A stretch of 64,000 nucleotides of DNA from CAJBVW01 sp964457335 (GTDB taxonomy: Bacteria > Myxococcota_A > UBA796 > SXON01): positions 11,486 through 75,485 of the forward strand of contig CAYWGD010000024.1 in the NCBI GenBank assembly GCA_964457335.1, read 5' to 3'. Made by a program: the position numbers and the translations under genes. Within the stretch, counting starts at the first letter, position 1; every line of letters begins with the position of its first letter. The notes beneath the pieces were generated by a model, which was given only the letters and a program-made list of their open reading frames with translations, searched no databases and was not told the origin of the DNA. Positions 50,029 through 57,587 of the stretch are shown one piece after another.

Positions 50029-51225
50029 CTACGCCGCGCTGGCGTGTTTCCCCGGGAGTTGCCGCCCGCTCTTCAGCAGGACGCGGGCGAGGGCGGGGTA
50101 GAGGAGGCTCGCGAGGACGGCCACGGTGATGGCGGCCCCCTCGAGGTCCGCCGGGACGCTCCCGGCGCGGACGCCGAGGTCGACGACCGCGATGAGCAGG
50201 GTGAGCGGCGCCGAGAGCAGGAGGGCCGCTGCCGCCGAGTCGCGGCTCCGCGAGCCGGTGAGCGCGAGGACCACGCCCGCGGGGACGCGCGCCACAACCA
50301 TCACCAGCAGCATGGAGACGATGAAGCCGAGCCGGTCGAGGAACAGGTCGGGCGCGATGGCCACGCGCATGCCCACGCCGATGAAGAAGATGGGGACGAA
50401 GAAGCCGTAGGCCATGCCCGCGAGCTTGTGCTCGACCGCGCCGACGTCGCGGAAGACGTAGGACACGAGCAGGCCGGCGACGAACGCGCCCAGCAGCGGC
50501 TCGATGCCGCCGAGGGCCGCGAGGCCGACGAACAGCGCGATGAGCGCGAGGCCGGCACGCATGCCGGTCTCCTGGGGGTCCTCGGCGGCCAGGAGCCGCG
50601 TGAAGGGCGCGGGGAACCACCAGAGCAGTGACCGCAGCACGATGGCGCCGAGCACGGTCGCCGCGACGGGGACGAGCGCACGCGCGCCGCCGAGCACGGC
50701 GTCCACGGCGCTCTCGGCGTGGGACGCCACCTCCACGATCGCCACGACCGCGATGGTGACGAGCTCACCGACGCCCGCCACCGCGAGCATCCGCTGGGCC
50801 ACGGGCGTGCGCGAGAGGTTGAGCTCCCGCAGCACGGTGGCCATGAGCGGGACGGAGGTGGCCCCGACGGCGAGGCCGATCCAGAGGTTCCACCCGAAGA
50901 TCACCGCCACCGCGAAGGCCACGGCGAGCGTGAGCATGCTGCACACGAGCGGCACCACGAGGCCCCGGCCGTTGGCGCCCGCGAGCGAGCGCACCTGGAT
51001 CTCCATGCCCGCGACGAAGAGGAACAGGGCGAACCCGAGGTCGCCGAGGAGCCGGACGATGCCGCTCTCCTGCGCGCCCTCGAGGCCGAGCCCGCTGCGG
51101 CCGATGCAGAGCCCGAAGAGGATCTCGGCGACGGCGACGGGGATGCTCAGGCGCCGGGCGAGGGCCGGCATGGCGACGGCGCCCGCGGTGACGACGATGA
51201 GCGCGATGCCCTCGGCGGGCCTCAC
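50029..51225 (-). CDS. CPA2-family cation:proton antiporter (KefB-type membrane domain)
   Basis: 398 aa with about 12 membrane helices, consistent with the Na+/H+ exchanger fold of monovalent cation:proton antiporters. Diagnostic segments are FGLCIGRSGLGL, LFLFVAGMEI (helix 4-5 loop region of CPA2), LAVGATSVPLMATVLRELNL, ALGGIEPLLGAFVAGLL and FFVPIFFIGVGMRV. It ends after the membrane domain with no TrkA-type tail; that regulatory part is supplied by the upstream gene, whose stop overlaps the GTG start (GTGA). Likely exports K+ or Na+ in exchange for protons under gated control. Confidence 0.9.
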   Translation of the reverse strand: MRPAEGIALIVVTAGAVAMPALARRLSIPVAVAEILFGLCIGRSGLGLEGAQESGIVRLLGDLGFALFLFVAGMEIQVRSLAGANGRGLVVPLVCSMLTLAVAFAVAVIFGWNLWIGLAVGATSVPLMATVLRELNLSRTPVAQRMLAVAGVGELVTIAVVAIVEVASHAESAVDAVLGGARALVPVAATVLGAIVLRSLLWWFPAPFTRLLAAEDPQETGMRAGLALIALFVGLAALGGIEPLLGAFVAGLLVSYVFRDVGAVEHKLAGMAYGFFVPIFFIGVGMRVAIAPDLFLDRLGFIVSMLLVMVVARVPAGVVLALTGSRSRDSAAAALLLSAPLTLLIAVVDLGVRAGSVPADLEGAAITVAVLASLLYPALARVLLKSGRQLPGKHASAA

Positions 51226-52589
51226 GCGGGCCCGCCCGCGCCGCCGTCCCGGCGCGTCCAGGGGACGAAGACGGTCGAGCACGGGGACGCGTGGAGCAGG
51301 TACGTGGACACGTCGGGCACGAACAGCGTGCTCCGGCGCGCCCGGGAGTGGCCGAGGACGAGCAGGTCGTCGGCACGGCACGCGCTCCGGATGCGCTCGA
51401 TCGGGTTGCCACGCTCGACGGCGCGCTTGGGCTCGATGCCGTGGAGGCGGGCATAGGCGACGAGGTCGCGCGTGGGATCGGAGGCCCCCTCCGCGTCGGG
51501 CGAGACGGAGGGCGGGAGCACCGTCAGGATGGCGAGCGGCACCTCGAACTGGCGGGCGAGGTCGATGGCGGCCCCGCCGATCTGGCGGGCGTCGTGCTCG
51601 GTGCCCACCGCGACGACGACGCGCCGCGGCTCCAGCGGGCCGCGGACGACGATGACGGGGACACGCGCGGCGATGAGCTGGTGCGCCCAGCCGGGCGTCG
51701 TGAGGCCGGCGCGCGCGACCAGCGGGACGGGCCGGGGCTCGACCAGCAGGCAGCCGACACTCGCGGCCTCGAGCGCCGGCGCCACCGAGGCCGCGGGCGT
51801 GATGCCGGGATCCAGGAGCACGGGGGCGACCTCGATGGCCTCGCGGACCACGAGGCGCGTGCCGAGGGCGCGGCCGACCTCGAGCATCCGCGGACCCAGG
51901 CAGCCGAGGCGGGAGCCGTAGGCCGCGGGGAAGGTGGGCGCTCCGCCGCGGAAGAACGCGGCGATGGCGCCGAGCTCGGCGGGGTTGCCGACCAGCAGCA
52001 CCTGGTCCCCGGGCTGCACGTCCGTGTCGCCGTGGGGCACGATGAGCCGCCCCTCCCGGTAGACGGCCGCCACGAGCCAGCCGCGCGGGTGCAGCTCGCG
52101 CAGGGGGCGCCCGGTCGCCGGGCTCCCGGACAACACCGTGACCTGCCGCAGCTCCCCGTGCCCGAGGCCCAGCTCCACGCCGCGCGTCTCCGCCGTCCCG
52201 ATGCGGTTGAGCACCTGGGAGGCTGCGATGGCGTCGCGCTCCACGACGGCCGTGCCCGGCCAGGCGGCGGGCGCCTCGTCCAGCACCGCCACCATCTCCT
52301 CGACGCCGAACTCCTCGGCCGCGATGCGCGCCACCTCGAGGTTCACGGCGTCCGAGCCGGACGCGAGCACCAGGGTCGTCCCGGCGTTCAGCGGGCAGCG
52401 CTGGAGGGTCAGGCGGCTCGTCGCGTCGCCGACTATGTCCTGGCGGCCGGGCCGCGGCGGGAGGGCCGCGAGTGCGGCGGCGTCCACGTCGACGGCGGTG
52501 ACACGCCAATCGACCGGGAGCTGGGAGAGGACCGCCCGGGCCACGCGCCCGGCGCCGACGACGACGATGTTTCGGATCTGCGGCTGCAC
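51222..52589 (-). CDS. RCK (TrkA-N/TrkA-C) regulator fused to a universal stress domain
   Basis: 455 aa. Residues about 6-125 are an RCK/TrkA-N Rossmann domain (NIVVVGAGRVARAVL, VDVDAAALAAL, DIVGDATSRLTL) binding NAD(H) or nucleotides. Residues about 140-215 are TrkA-C (HPRGWLVAAVYREGRLIVPHGD, QPGDQVLLVG). Residues about 310-450 are a UspA-like domain (RRVVVAVGTEHDARQI, LLVLGHSRARRSTLFVPDVS, LHASPCSTVFVP; the G-2x-G-type ATP site is degenerate). It is translationally coupled to the antiporter and presumably gates it, linking ion flux to nucleotide status. The RCK-Usp fusion is uncommon. Confidence 0.85.
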   Translation of the reverse strand: MQPQIRNIVVVGAGRVARAVLSQLPVDWRVTAVDVDAAALAALPPRPGRQDIVGDATSRLTLQRCPLNAGTTLVLASGSDAVNLEVARIAAEEFGVEEMVAVLDEAPAAWPGTAVVERDAIAASQVLNRIGTAETRGVELGLGHGELRQVTVLSGSPATGRPLRELHPRGWLVAAVYREGRLIVPHGDTDVQPGDQVLLVGNPAELGAIAAFFRGGAPTFPAAYGSRLGCLGPRMLEVGRALGTRLVVREAIEVAPVLLDPGITPAASVAPALEAASVGCLLVEPRPVPLVARAGLTTPGWAHQLIAARVPVIVVRGPLEPRRVVVAVGTEHDARQIGGAAIDLARQFEVPLAILTVLPPSVSPDAEGASDPTRDLVAYARLHGIEPKRAVERGNPIERIRSACRADDLLVLGHSRARRSTLFVPDVSTYLLHASPCSTVFVPWTRRDGGAGGPA

Positions 52590-52640
52590 GCGGGGTCCAC
52601 CTCCGGGCGCCCGCAGGAGGCGGGCTCGTCTTTCACCGCC

Positions 52641-52982
52641 CTATCGCGTACGGTCTGGAGGGGCAGAGCGTTGACGGACCTGCTCCGGCGTGCCCCCGGT
52701 CCAGCGCTTGAACGCCCGGTGCCGCACGGCCTCGAGCTCCCGCGCGAAGCTCGTCCCCTCGGCCCCGAGCCCCCGCTGGAGCGTGCGCGGGCTGGTGCGC
52801 AGACGCGCCGCGCACGTCTCCACGCTGCTCTCGGCGAGGCGGTGCGCGTCGCGGTCCTCCCCCAACGGCTCGCGCACCCGCTCGCCCAGCCGCCGGCCCG
52901 ACGTCAGCGCCCCCAGCTCCTCCTGCGCCGCGCGCTCGAAGTGCACCGCGAACAGGGGGTTCGCGGTGGGCAGCGGGAGCAC
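52641..52982 (-). pseudogene. AraC-family regulator remnant, truncated and internally deleted
   Basis: 113 codons. LPLPTANPLFAVHFERAAQE is the end of an AraC arabinose-binding-like effector domain, so the first ~200 residues are missing. SSVETCAARLRTSPRTLQRG is the first HTH. The text then jumps from FARELEAVRH to RAFKRWTGGTPEQVRQ, skipping the ~30 residues that normally include the second HTH (AxxLGFxDxSxFxRAFKRWTG). Both losses are in frame, so it is an open frame but a non-functional regulator. It abuts an FG-GAP fragment at its broken 5' end. Confidence 0.75.
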
Positions 52983-53119
52983 CTGGGAGACGACCGGCTG
53001 GACCGGCTACGCGCTCGGCGGCGGCGGCGACGTGGACGTTGACGGCTGGATGGATCTCGTGGCGAACGGGGAGGACGTCGGGGAGCCGGGGGCGATCTCA
53101 CTGCTGCTCGGGCCCGGAC
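52981..53119 (+). pseudogene. FG-GAP protein fragment
   Basis: The plus strand reads WTGYALGGGGDVDVDGWMDL then VANGEDVGEPGAISLLLGPG, one intact FG-GAP blade of the type in the lipoprotein at 6534-10181. No start, signal or stop belongs to it, and it abuts the AraC remnant and the next CotH gene, so it is a leftover of a lost or rearranged propeller gene. Confidence 0.7.
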
Positions 53120-53121
53120 GA

Positions 53122-54378
53122 TCAGAGCCCGACCTGCCCCCGCACGTAGGTGCCGTACACGGGCAGGAGCGCGTCGTAGTAGTCGCGGTAGTACCAGACG
53201 TAGTCGGGCGTGAACGGGCGCTTCGGGTCGGTCAACACGTCGGTCTCGGAGAGATCCCACGCGGCCTGGGCGATGGCGCCCACGTCGCTCGCCTCGTAGG
53301 CCTCGACGGCGGTGGCGATGTGTGCCTTGAGCTCGGTGACGCACGCCTGGTCGGCGAGGCAGGCGGCGCCGAGCCGCCCGCTGACGAGGTTCCAGTCGCG
53401 CCCGCTCCAGGAGTACTCGGAGAAGGACTCGTCGGTGCCCCAGGGCGCGAACACGAGCCGGCCGGCGTCGGCGGGGTCCTCGTAGACGAGCACGTCGTTG
53501 ATCCCGAAGGGATACCCGTCGAAGTTGCCGACCGCGGCGCACCAGGCCCAGTACTCGAGCCACTGGTCGACGTTGATCAGCTGCCCGAGCTCCCCGAAGA
53601 AGTCGCCCTGGTAGGCGTCCAGGGCGGCGATCAGCGCGTTGAAGCGGGCGAGATCGCCGTCGCCGCTCTTGAGCTCCCACCCGGTGTCGAGCCATTGCGT
53701 GTAGAAGTCGCCGTAGCTCGCGCCGGTGCCCCAGAAGTTGCCCTCCGGGTCCGAGAAGCGCCGCTTCAACCACTCGTCGTCGGCGCTCTCGATGTTGACG
53801 TACAGGCCCCAGGGCTCCCCGTTGAGCGTCACCCGCGCGTAGTTGGCCCGCGACGCCAGCTGCGAGTTGCGCCCGAGGAGGTCGTACACGATGACCTCCT
53901 TCGATTGGGTGTAATCCGAGGTCATGTTGTTGAGCGTGATGCGCTCGAGGTCGCCGTAGGTCTGGTCGGGGACGAACTCGTTCAGCTTGAGCTTGAACGC
54001 GGCCTTGCAGTAGCCGTCGCCGCAGTCGAGGTCCTGGTAGGTGCTCGAGCCCTTGAGCCGCACGCCCACGTCGGCGAACGCAACGCCGTTGATCGTCGCG
54101 TCCCCGGCCACGTACTCGTCGACGCCGTTGTTGAGCCGGCGGATCGCGGCGTCGGAGAGGACGATGTCGACCGTCTGGATCACGCTCGGGTCGAAGAACG
54201 CCTCGTAGATGGCGTCGTCGTCCGGGCCGGAGTCGGTGTCGGTGTCGCCGGGGATGGTCTCCGTGTCGTCCGAGTCGGCGCCCGTCTCGACGGGGTCACC
54301 GGTGTCGTCGTCGTTGCCGTCGGAGATCACGAGGCCCGAGGGGCCGCAGGCGACGAGGAGGAGCGGGAGGGCGAGCAT
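53122..54378 (-). CDS. CotH-kinase lipoprotein (paralogue of 37561-38829)
   Basis: 418-aa lipoprotein, leader MLALPLLLVAC (Cys11), then an Asp/Thr-rich linker to about residue 50. The CotH domain shows VRLKGSSTYQDLDCGDGYCK, ERITLNNMTSDYTQSKE, LNGEPWGLYVNIESADDEW, GINDVLVYEDPADAGRL and PWGTDESFSEYSW. Compared with its paralogue it has an extra Cys pair (DCGDGYC) in the kinase N-lobe, perhaps a disulfide. Surface protein kinase by family. Confidence 0.87.
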   Translation of the reverse strand: MLALPLLLVACGPSGLVISDGNDDDTGDPVETGADSDDTETIPGDTDTDSGPDDDAIYEAFFDPSVIQTVDIVLSDAAIRRLNNGVDEYVAGDATINGVAFADVGVRLKGSSTYQDLDCGDGYCKAAFKLKLNEFVPDQTYGDLERITLNNMTSDYTQSKEVIVYDLLGRNSQLASRANYARVTLNGEPWGLYVNIESADDEWLKRRFSDPEGNFWGTGASYGDFYTQWLDTGWELKSGDGDLARFNALIAALDAYQGDFFGELGQLINVDQWLEYWAWCAAVGNFDGYPFGINDVLVYEDPADAGRLVFAPWGTDESFSEYSWSGRDWNLVSGRLGAACLADQACVTELKAHIATAVEAYEASDVGAIAQAAWDLSETDVLTDPKRPFTPDYVWYYRDYYDALLPVYGTYVRGQVGL

Positions 54379-54467
54379 GGGGGCGCACGATACCGCTTTT
54401 CGGCGCGGGTCGGCGCGCTCGGCGGCGCGCGCCTCGTCAAGAATCGCACGGATCGTCCCCCCGGACG

Positions 54468-54956
54468 CTACCCGAGCGCGCTCCCCACCCGGTCGGCCTC
54501 GCCTTCGAGCGCGGGGTCGTCGTTGAGGGGCATCCCGCCGACCTCGCCGGTGACGGGCACGCGGCCCGCCCGCTGCTGCACGACGTGGGCGAGCTCGTGG
54601 CCGAGCGTGTGGCGGCCCTGGGCCGTGTCGGGCGAATAGGCGCCGGGCGCGAAGTGAACGTCGTCGCCGCGCGTGTAGGCGAGGGCGCCGATGTCCGCGG
54701 CGGAGCTGTCGTCCGCATGGATGCGCACGCCGGAGAAGTCCGCGCCCATCGTGGACTCCATGCGCGCCTGGAGCGCGCCGGGCACCGGCGGGCCGCCCAC
54801 GACCTGCATCGACGAGGCGAGCGGATCCGCGAGGCCGTCGGCCTGGAGCGGGTCGGCGAGGCCGTCGGCCTGCAGGGGATCCGCGAGCGCGGCGCTCGTC
54901 GAGGGGGCGCTCGTCGAGGTGGGGGCGGTCTTGGACTGGGTCCGGGTGGCGTTCAT
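54468..54956 (-). CDS. DUF4157 (eCIS core) protein
   Basis: 162 aa. Residues about 60-140 are DUF4157: ARMESTMGADFSGVRIHADD, AYTRGDDVHFAPGAYSPDT and GHELAHVVQQRAG, with an HExxH zinc-type motif. DUF4157 is a metallopeptidase-like domain commonly encoded with extracellular contractile injection systems and their toxins. The N-terminus has Ser/Thr-rich low complexity and a repeated LADPLQADG unit. It is followed by a 535-aa coiled-coil membrane protein gene; both are on the minus strand, 52 bp apart. Its role (protease or scaffold) is not established. Confidence 0.85.
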   Translation of the reverse strand: MNATRTQSKTAPTSTSAPSTSAALADPLQADGLADPLQADGLADPLASSMQVVGGPPVPGALQARMESTMGADFSGVRIHADDSSAADIGALAYTRGDDVHFAPGAYSPDTAQGRHTLGHELAHVVQQRAGRVPVTGEVGGMPLNDDPALEGEADRVGSALG

Positions 54957-55008
54957 GCGCGCCTCACGTGCGGTGGCGTATCCGTTGGTCGGGCGGATGG
55001 CGAGCGGA

Positions 55009-56616
55009 TCACGGAGCTTCCGCCAGGAGAGCCTCCTCCTGGACGATCGACGCGCGGCGGGCGATCGCGCGCACCGTGGCGGCGGCGCCGTCGGGGAAGG
55101 AGGCGGCCGTCCACGGGCAGCCGGGGTTCGGCCGGACGCCCTCGAGCGCCTGCCCCTTCGCGACGGCGGCGAGCGGCGGGAGCACCGGCTCGCCCACCTC
55201 GGCGGCTTTCGCGGAGGCCTCGACGGAGGCCACGAGCCCGGACACGCAGGCTTCGACGGTGGTGTCCAGGGTGCCGGCGAGCGGCGCGGGGAGCTGCCCG
55301 TAGGCGTGCGTCAGCGCGAGCGCCCAGGCCTCGGCCTCGCCGGGGGCGACGGGGGCGCGGCCGTCGGCAGTCGGCTCGATCAGCTCGCCGTGGATGGCCG
55401 ACCAGGCGTTCGCGAGCGTGTTGGCGGCCCAGCGGTCGTTCGCGAGCGCCTCTCCCGCGACGGCGAGGTCGGCGGGGCCCAGCTCGTCGGCGATCCGGTC
55501 GCTGAGCCCCCAGCGCCCCTTGAGCGCCACGGTGGTGCCCAGCACGGTCGACGAGTCCGGGCACAACTCCTCGGGGACCGGGTGCCAGAGGAGCGCCCAG
55601 ACGGGGAGCCGGCCGGCGAGCTCGACGTCCTGGGCGAGGCAGGGGCCGACCACGGCGGGGTCGGGGGCGCGGTCGACGGCCATCTGGTCCGCGATCGCGG
55701 CGACGAGGGCGTCCACGCGGGCCGTGTCGATGGCGTCGAGCGCGGCGGCGTCGGCGACGACCAGGGAGAGCGCGGCCTTTCGGGAGCGCATGGCGTCGAG
55801 CGCGGCGCGCGCGGCGGCCTCGTGCTGGAGTCGCCGCTCCTCGACCTGCCCGGCGAGCGCCACGCGGTTGGTGTTGCACTCCTCCAGCCCGGCCGCGGCC
55901 GCGTCGAGCGCCTGCTGCGCCCGCTTCAGCTCGCCGTCGAGCGCCTGGACCTGATCCTCGGCCGCGCGGAGGTCGGCGGTGCTGTTCACGTAGAGCACGC
56001 CCCCGGCCCCGGCGAAGAGCGCGTAGGGGACGAGGTACATCAGCGGCGTCTGGAGCGCGGCGAGCTTCTTCTTGAGCGCCTCGGCCTTGGCGAGGAGCGC
56101 GTCGAGCGGCTCCTGCAGCGTGGCGGTGGCGGAGGGGAGGATCCAGCCGGCGGGCGTGGCGAGCGCGTCGGCGTTGGAGCGGCGGTGGTCGCTCCCGCCG
56201 ACCGCGGAGGAGAGCCCCCGCGCCTCGCCGGTGGCGAGGTCGAGGACGATCTCGGCGAGCTCGCGCTCCTCGGCGCCGCTCCCCTGCATCAGCCGGAAGC
56301 GGCTCCCGGCGGGGTAGTACTCGTCGGTCACGACGCGGCGGCGGGCGTCGTCGAGCACGTGGAAGAGCTTCCACGCGGGGTTGTAGGCCTCGACCGCGAT
56401 CGGGCGCTCCCCCGGCTCGATGCGGAGCGCGACGATCTCGTTCGCGCCGAGGCGCCCGCCCCCGTCGCCCCGCCGCGGCCCGGGGAGGATGCGGCGCAGC
56501 CGCTCCTGCCGGTCGTCGCGCCACGTCAGCACGAAGGCCTCGCCGGGCTCGACGGTGACCGACATCTGCGCGGGCAGGCGGCCGCGCTCCAGCACGACGA
56601 CCTGGACGCGGCTCAC
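55009..56616 (-). CDS. Membrane-anchored coiled-coil protein of the DUF4157 cluster
   Basis: 535 aa, GTG start overlapping the upstream stop (GTGA). Residues 1-80 form a beta-rich module (VQVVVLERGRLPAQMSVTVE). Around 190-215 LMYLVPYALFAGAGGVLYVN is a single membrane helix, preceded by a Lys-rich helix and followed by an Ala/Glu/Gln-rich coiled coil (about 218-275; AEDQVQALDGELKRAQQALD). The last ~250 residues are helical and secreted-looking. No family recognised. Its operon position next to DUF4157 and a possible Pvc16-like protein suggests a contractile-injection accessory or baseplate/membrane linker. Confidence 0.6.
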   Translation of the reverse strand: MSRVQVVVLERGRLPAQMSVTVEPGEAFVLTWRDDRQERLRRILPGPRRGDGGGRLGANEIVALRIEPGERPIAVEAYNPAWKLFHVLDDARRRVVTDEYYPAGSRFRLMQGSGAEERELAEIVLDLATGEARGLSSAVGGSDHRRSNADALATPAGWILPSATATLQEPLDALLAKAEALKKKLAALQTPLMYLVPYALFAGAGGVLYVNSTADLRAAEDQVQALDGELKRAQQALDAAAAGLEECNTNRVALAGQVEERRLQHEAAARAALDAMRSRKAALSLVVADAAALDAIDTARVDALVAAIADQMAVDRAPDPAVVGPCLAQDVELAGRLPVWALLWHPVPEELCPDSSTVLGTTVALKGRWGLSDRIADELGPADLAVAGEALANDRWAANTLANAWSAIHGELIEPTADGRAPVAPGEAEAWALALTHAYGQLPAPLAGTLDTTVEACVSGLVASVEASAKAAEVGEPVLPPLAAVAKGQALEGVRPNPGCPWTAASFPDGAAATVRAIARRASIVQEEALLAEAP

Positions 56617-57587
56617 GGGAGCACCTGCGCGACGTGCCGGTGGCGCATCCGGAGCTCGAGGCTCGGGGAGAAGACCACGGCGTCGGCGAGCCGCACCTGC
56701 AGCCGGTAGAAGGAGGAGACCTTCAGCGGGCGCTGCACGGCCTGCATGAAGCTGTAGAGCTCCTGGTTGGAGAGGTCGTGGGAGGGGAACACGCCGATCT
56801 CCAGGAGCGGGTTCTTGCCCAGCCAGGCGGCGACCTCGTCGAGGGCGTCGGCGAGGCCCGTGGGATCCTCGACGCGGCGCGGCGCGGCGGTGGCGACGCC
56901 CGCGCGGAGGTCGGCGGCGAGGGCGCGGCAGTAGTCGCCGAGGCCGGCGTCGTCCGGGTAGGGCGGGAGCTCGACGTCGAAGCCGCCCTCGATGGCCACC
57001 GCGCTCGCGAAGGCCCCGGCGGCGCCCACGAGGAGGGGGGAGTCGCCGCCGTCGTCCTCGACCGTGCCGCGGCTCCCGCCGCCCCCGGTGAAGACGTAGT
57101 GCAGGCCGAGGTCGACGCCGGGGGTCCACCAGAGCGAGGGGAGGCGCGCCTCGCCGGTGGGGAGCCGCCACTCGTCGCGGGGGGTGTACCAGGCCGCGAG
57201 TGCCGGCCCGAGCGAGGCGAGCGGCGCGGCGGCCGGGATCTCGGCGCTCCGGGGGCGGTCCGGGTGGGCGGGCCAGAGGTGGCGCAGCGCCGCGGTGACC
57301 AGCGCGCCGACGCGCCCCCAGGGCGCCGGGAGGCCCTGCGGCACGGCCTGCACGCTCCAGCCGAGCAGCGACGCGGGCCGCGCGGTGCTCACGAGCGCCG
57401 GCTCGGGGCCGAGGCGGTAGGGGAAGAGCACGATGAACGGGGCGCTCGAGCCCTTCGCGGGGAAGTCGCTCCGGACCTCCATGTTGTCGAGGCCGGCCTC
57501 GCGCATCACGCGGCGGCCCCAGTCGGACAGGCCGTCCTGGATGGCGCGGAGGTGGGCCCGGGAGCGGGCGTAGGGGCTCGGCGGCAT
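56613..57587 (-). CDS. Possible Pvc16/DUF4255-type sheath-terminator protein
   Basis: 324 aa, ATG at 57587 one base into the previous stop (TGATG). The C-terminal part GVFPSHDLSNQELYSFMQAV then RPLKVSSFYRLQVRLAD matches the shape of DUF4255/Pvc16 C-termini (helical ls-ee-l-WsAl..pyrPSv.Y.v), and the N-terminal SDFPAKGSSAPFIVLFPYRL fits an N-domain beta-strand. Identity to the family is weak and not confirmed. If correct it caps an eCIS inner tube. Translationally coupled to its neighbours, so it is certainly part of the operon. Confidence 0.45.
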   Translation of the reverse strand: MPPSPYARSRAHLRAIQDGLSDWGRRVMREAGLDNMEVRSDFPAKGSSAPFIVLFPYRLGPEPALVSTARPASLLGWSVQAVPQGLPAPWGRVGALVTAALRHLWPAHPDRPRSAEIPAAAPLASLGPALAAWYTPRDEWRLPTGEARLPSLWWTPGVDLGLHYVFTGGGGSRGTVEDDGGDSPLLVGAAGAFASAVAIEGGFDVELPPYPDDAGLGDYCRALAADLRAGVATAAPRRVEDPTGLADALDEVAAWLGKNPLLEIGVFPSHDLSNQELYSFMQAVQRPLKVSSFYRLQVRLADAVVFSPSLELRMRHRHVAQVLP

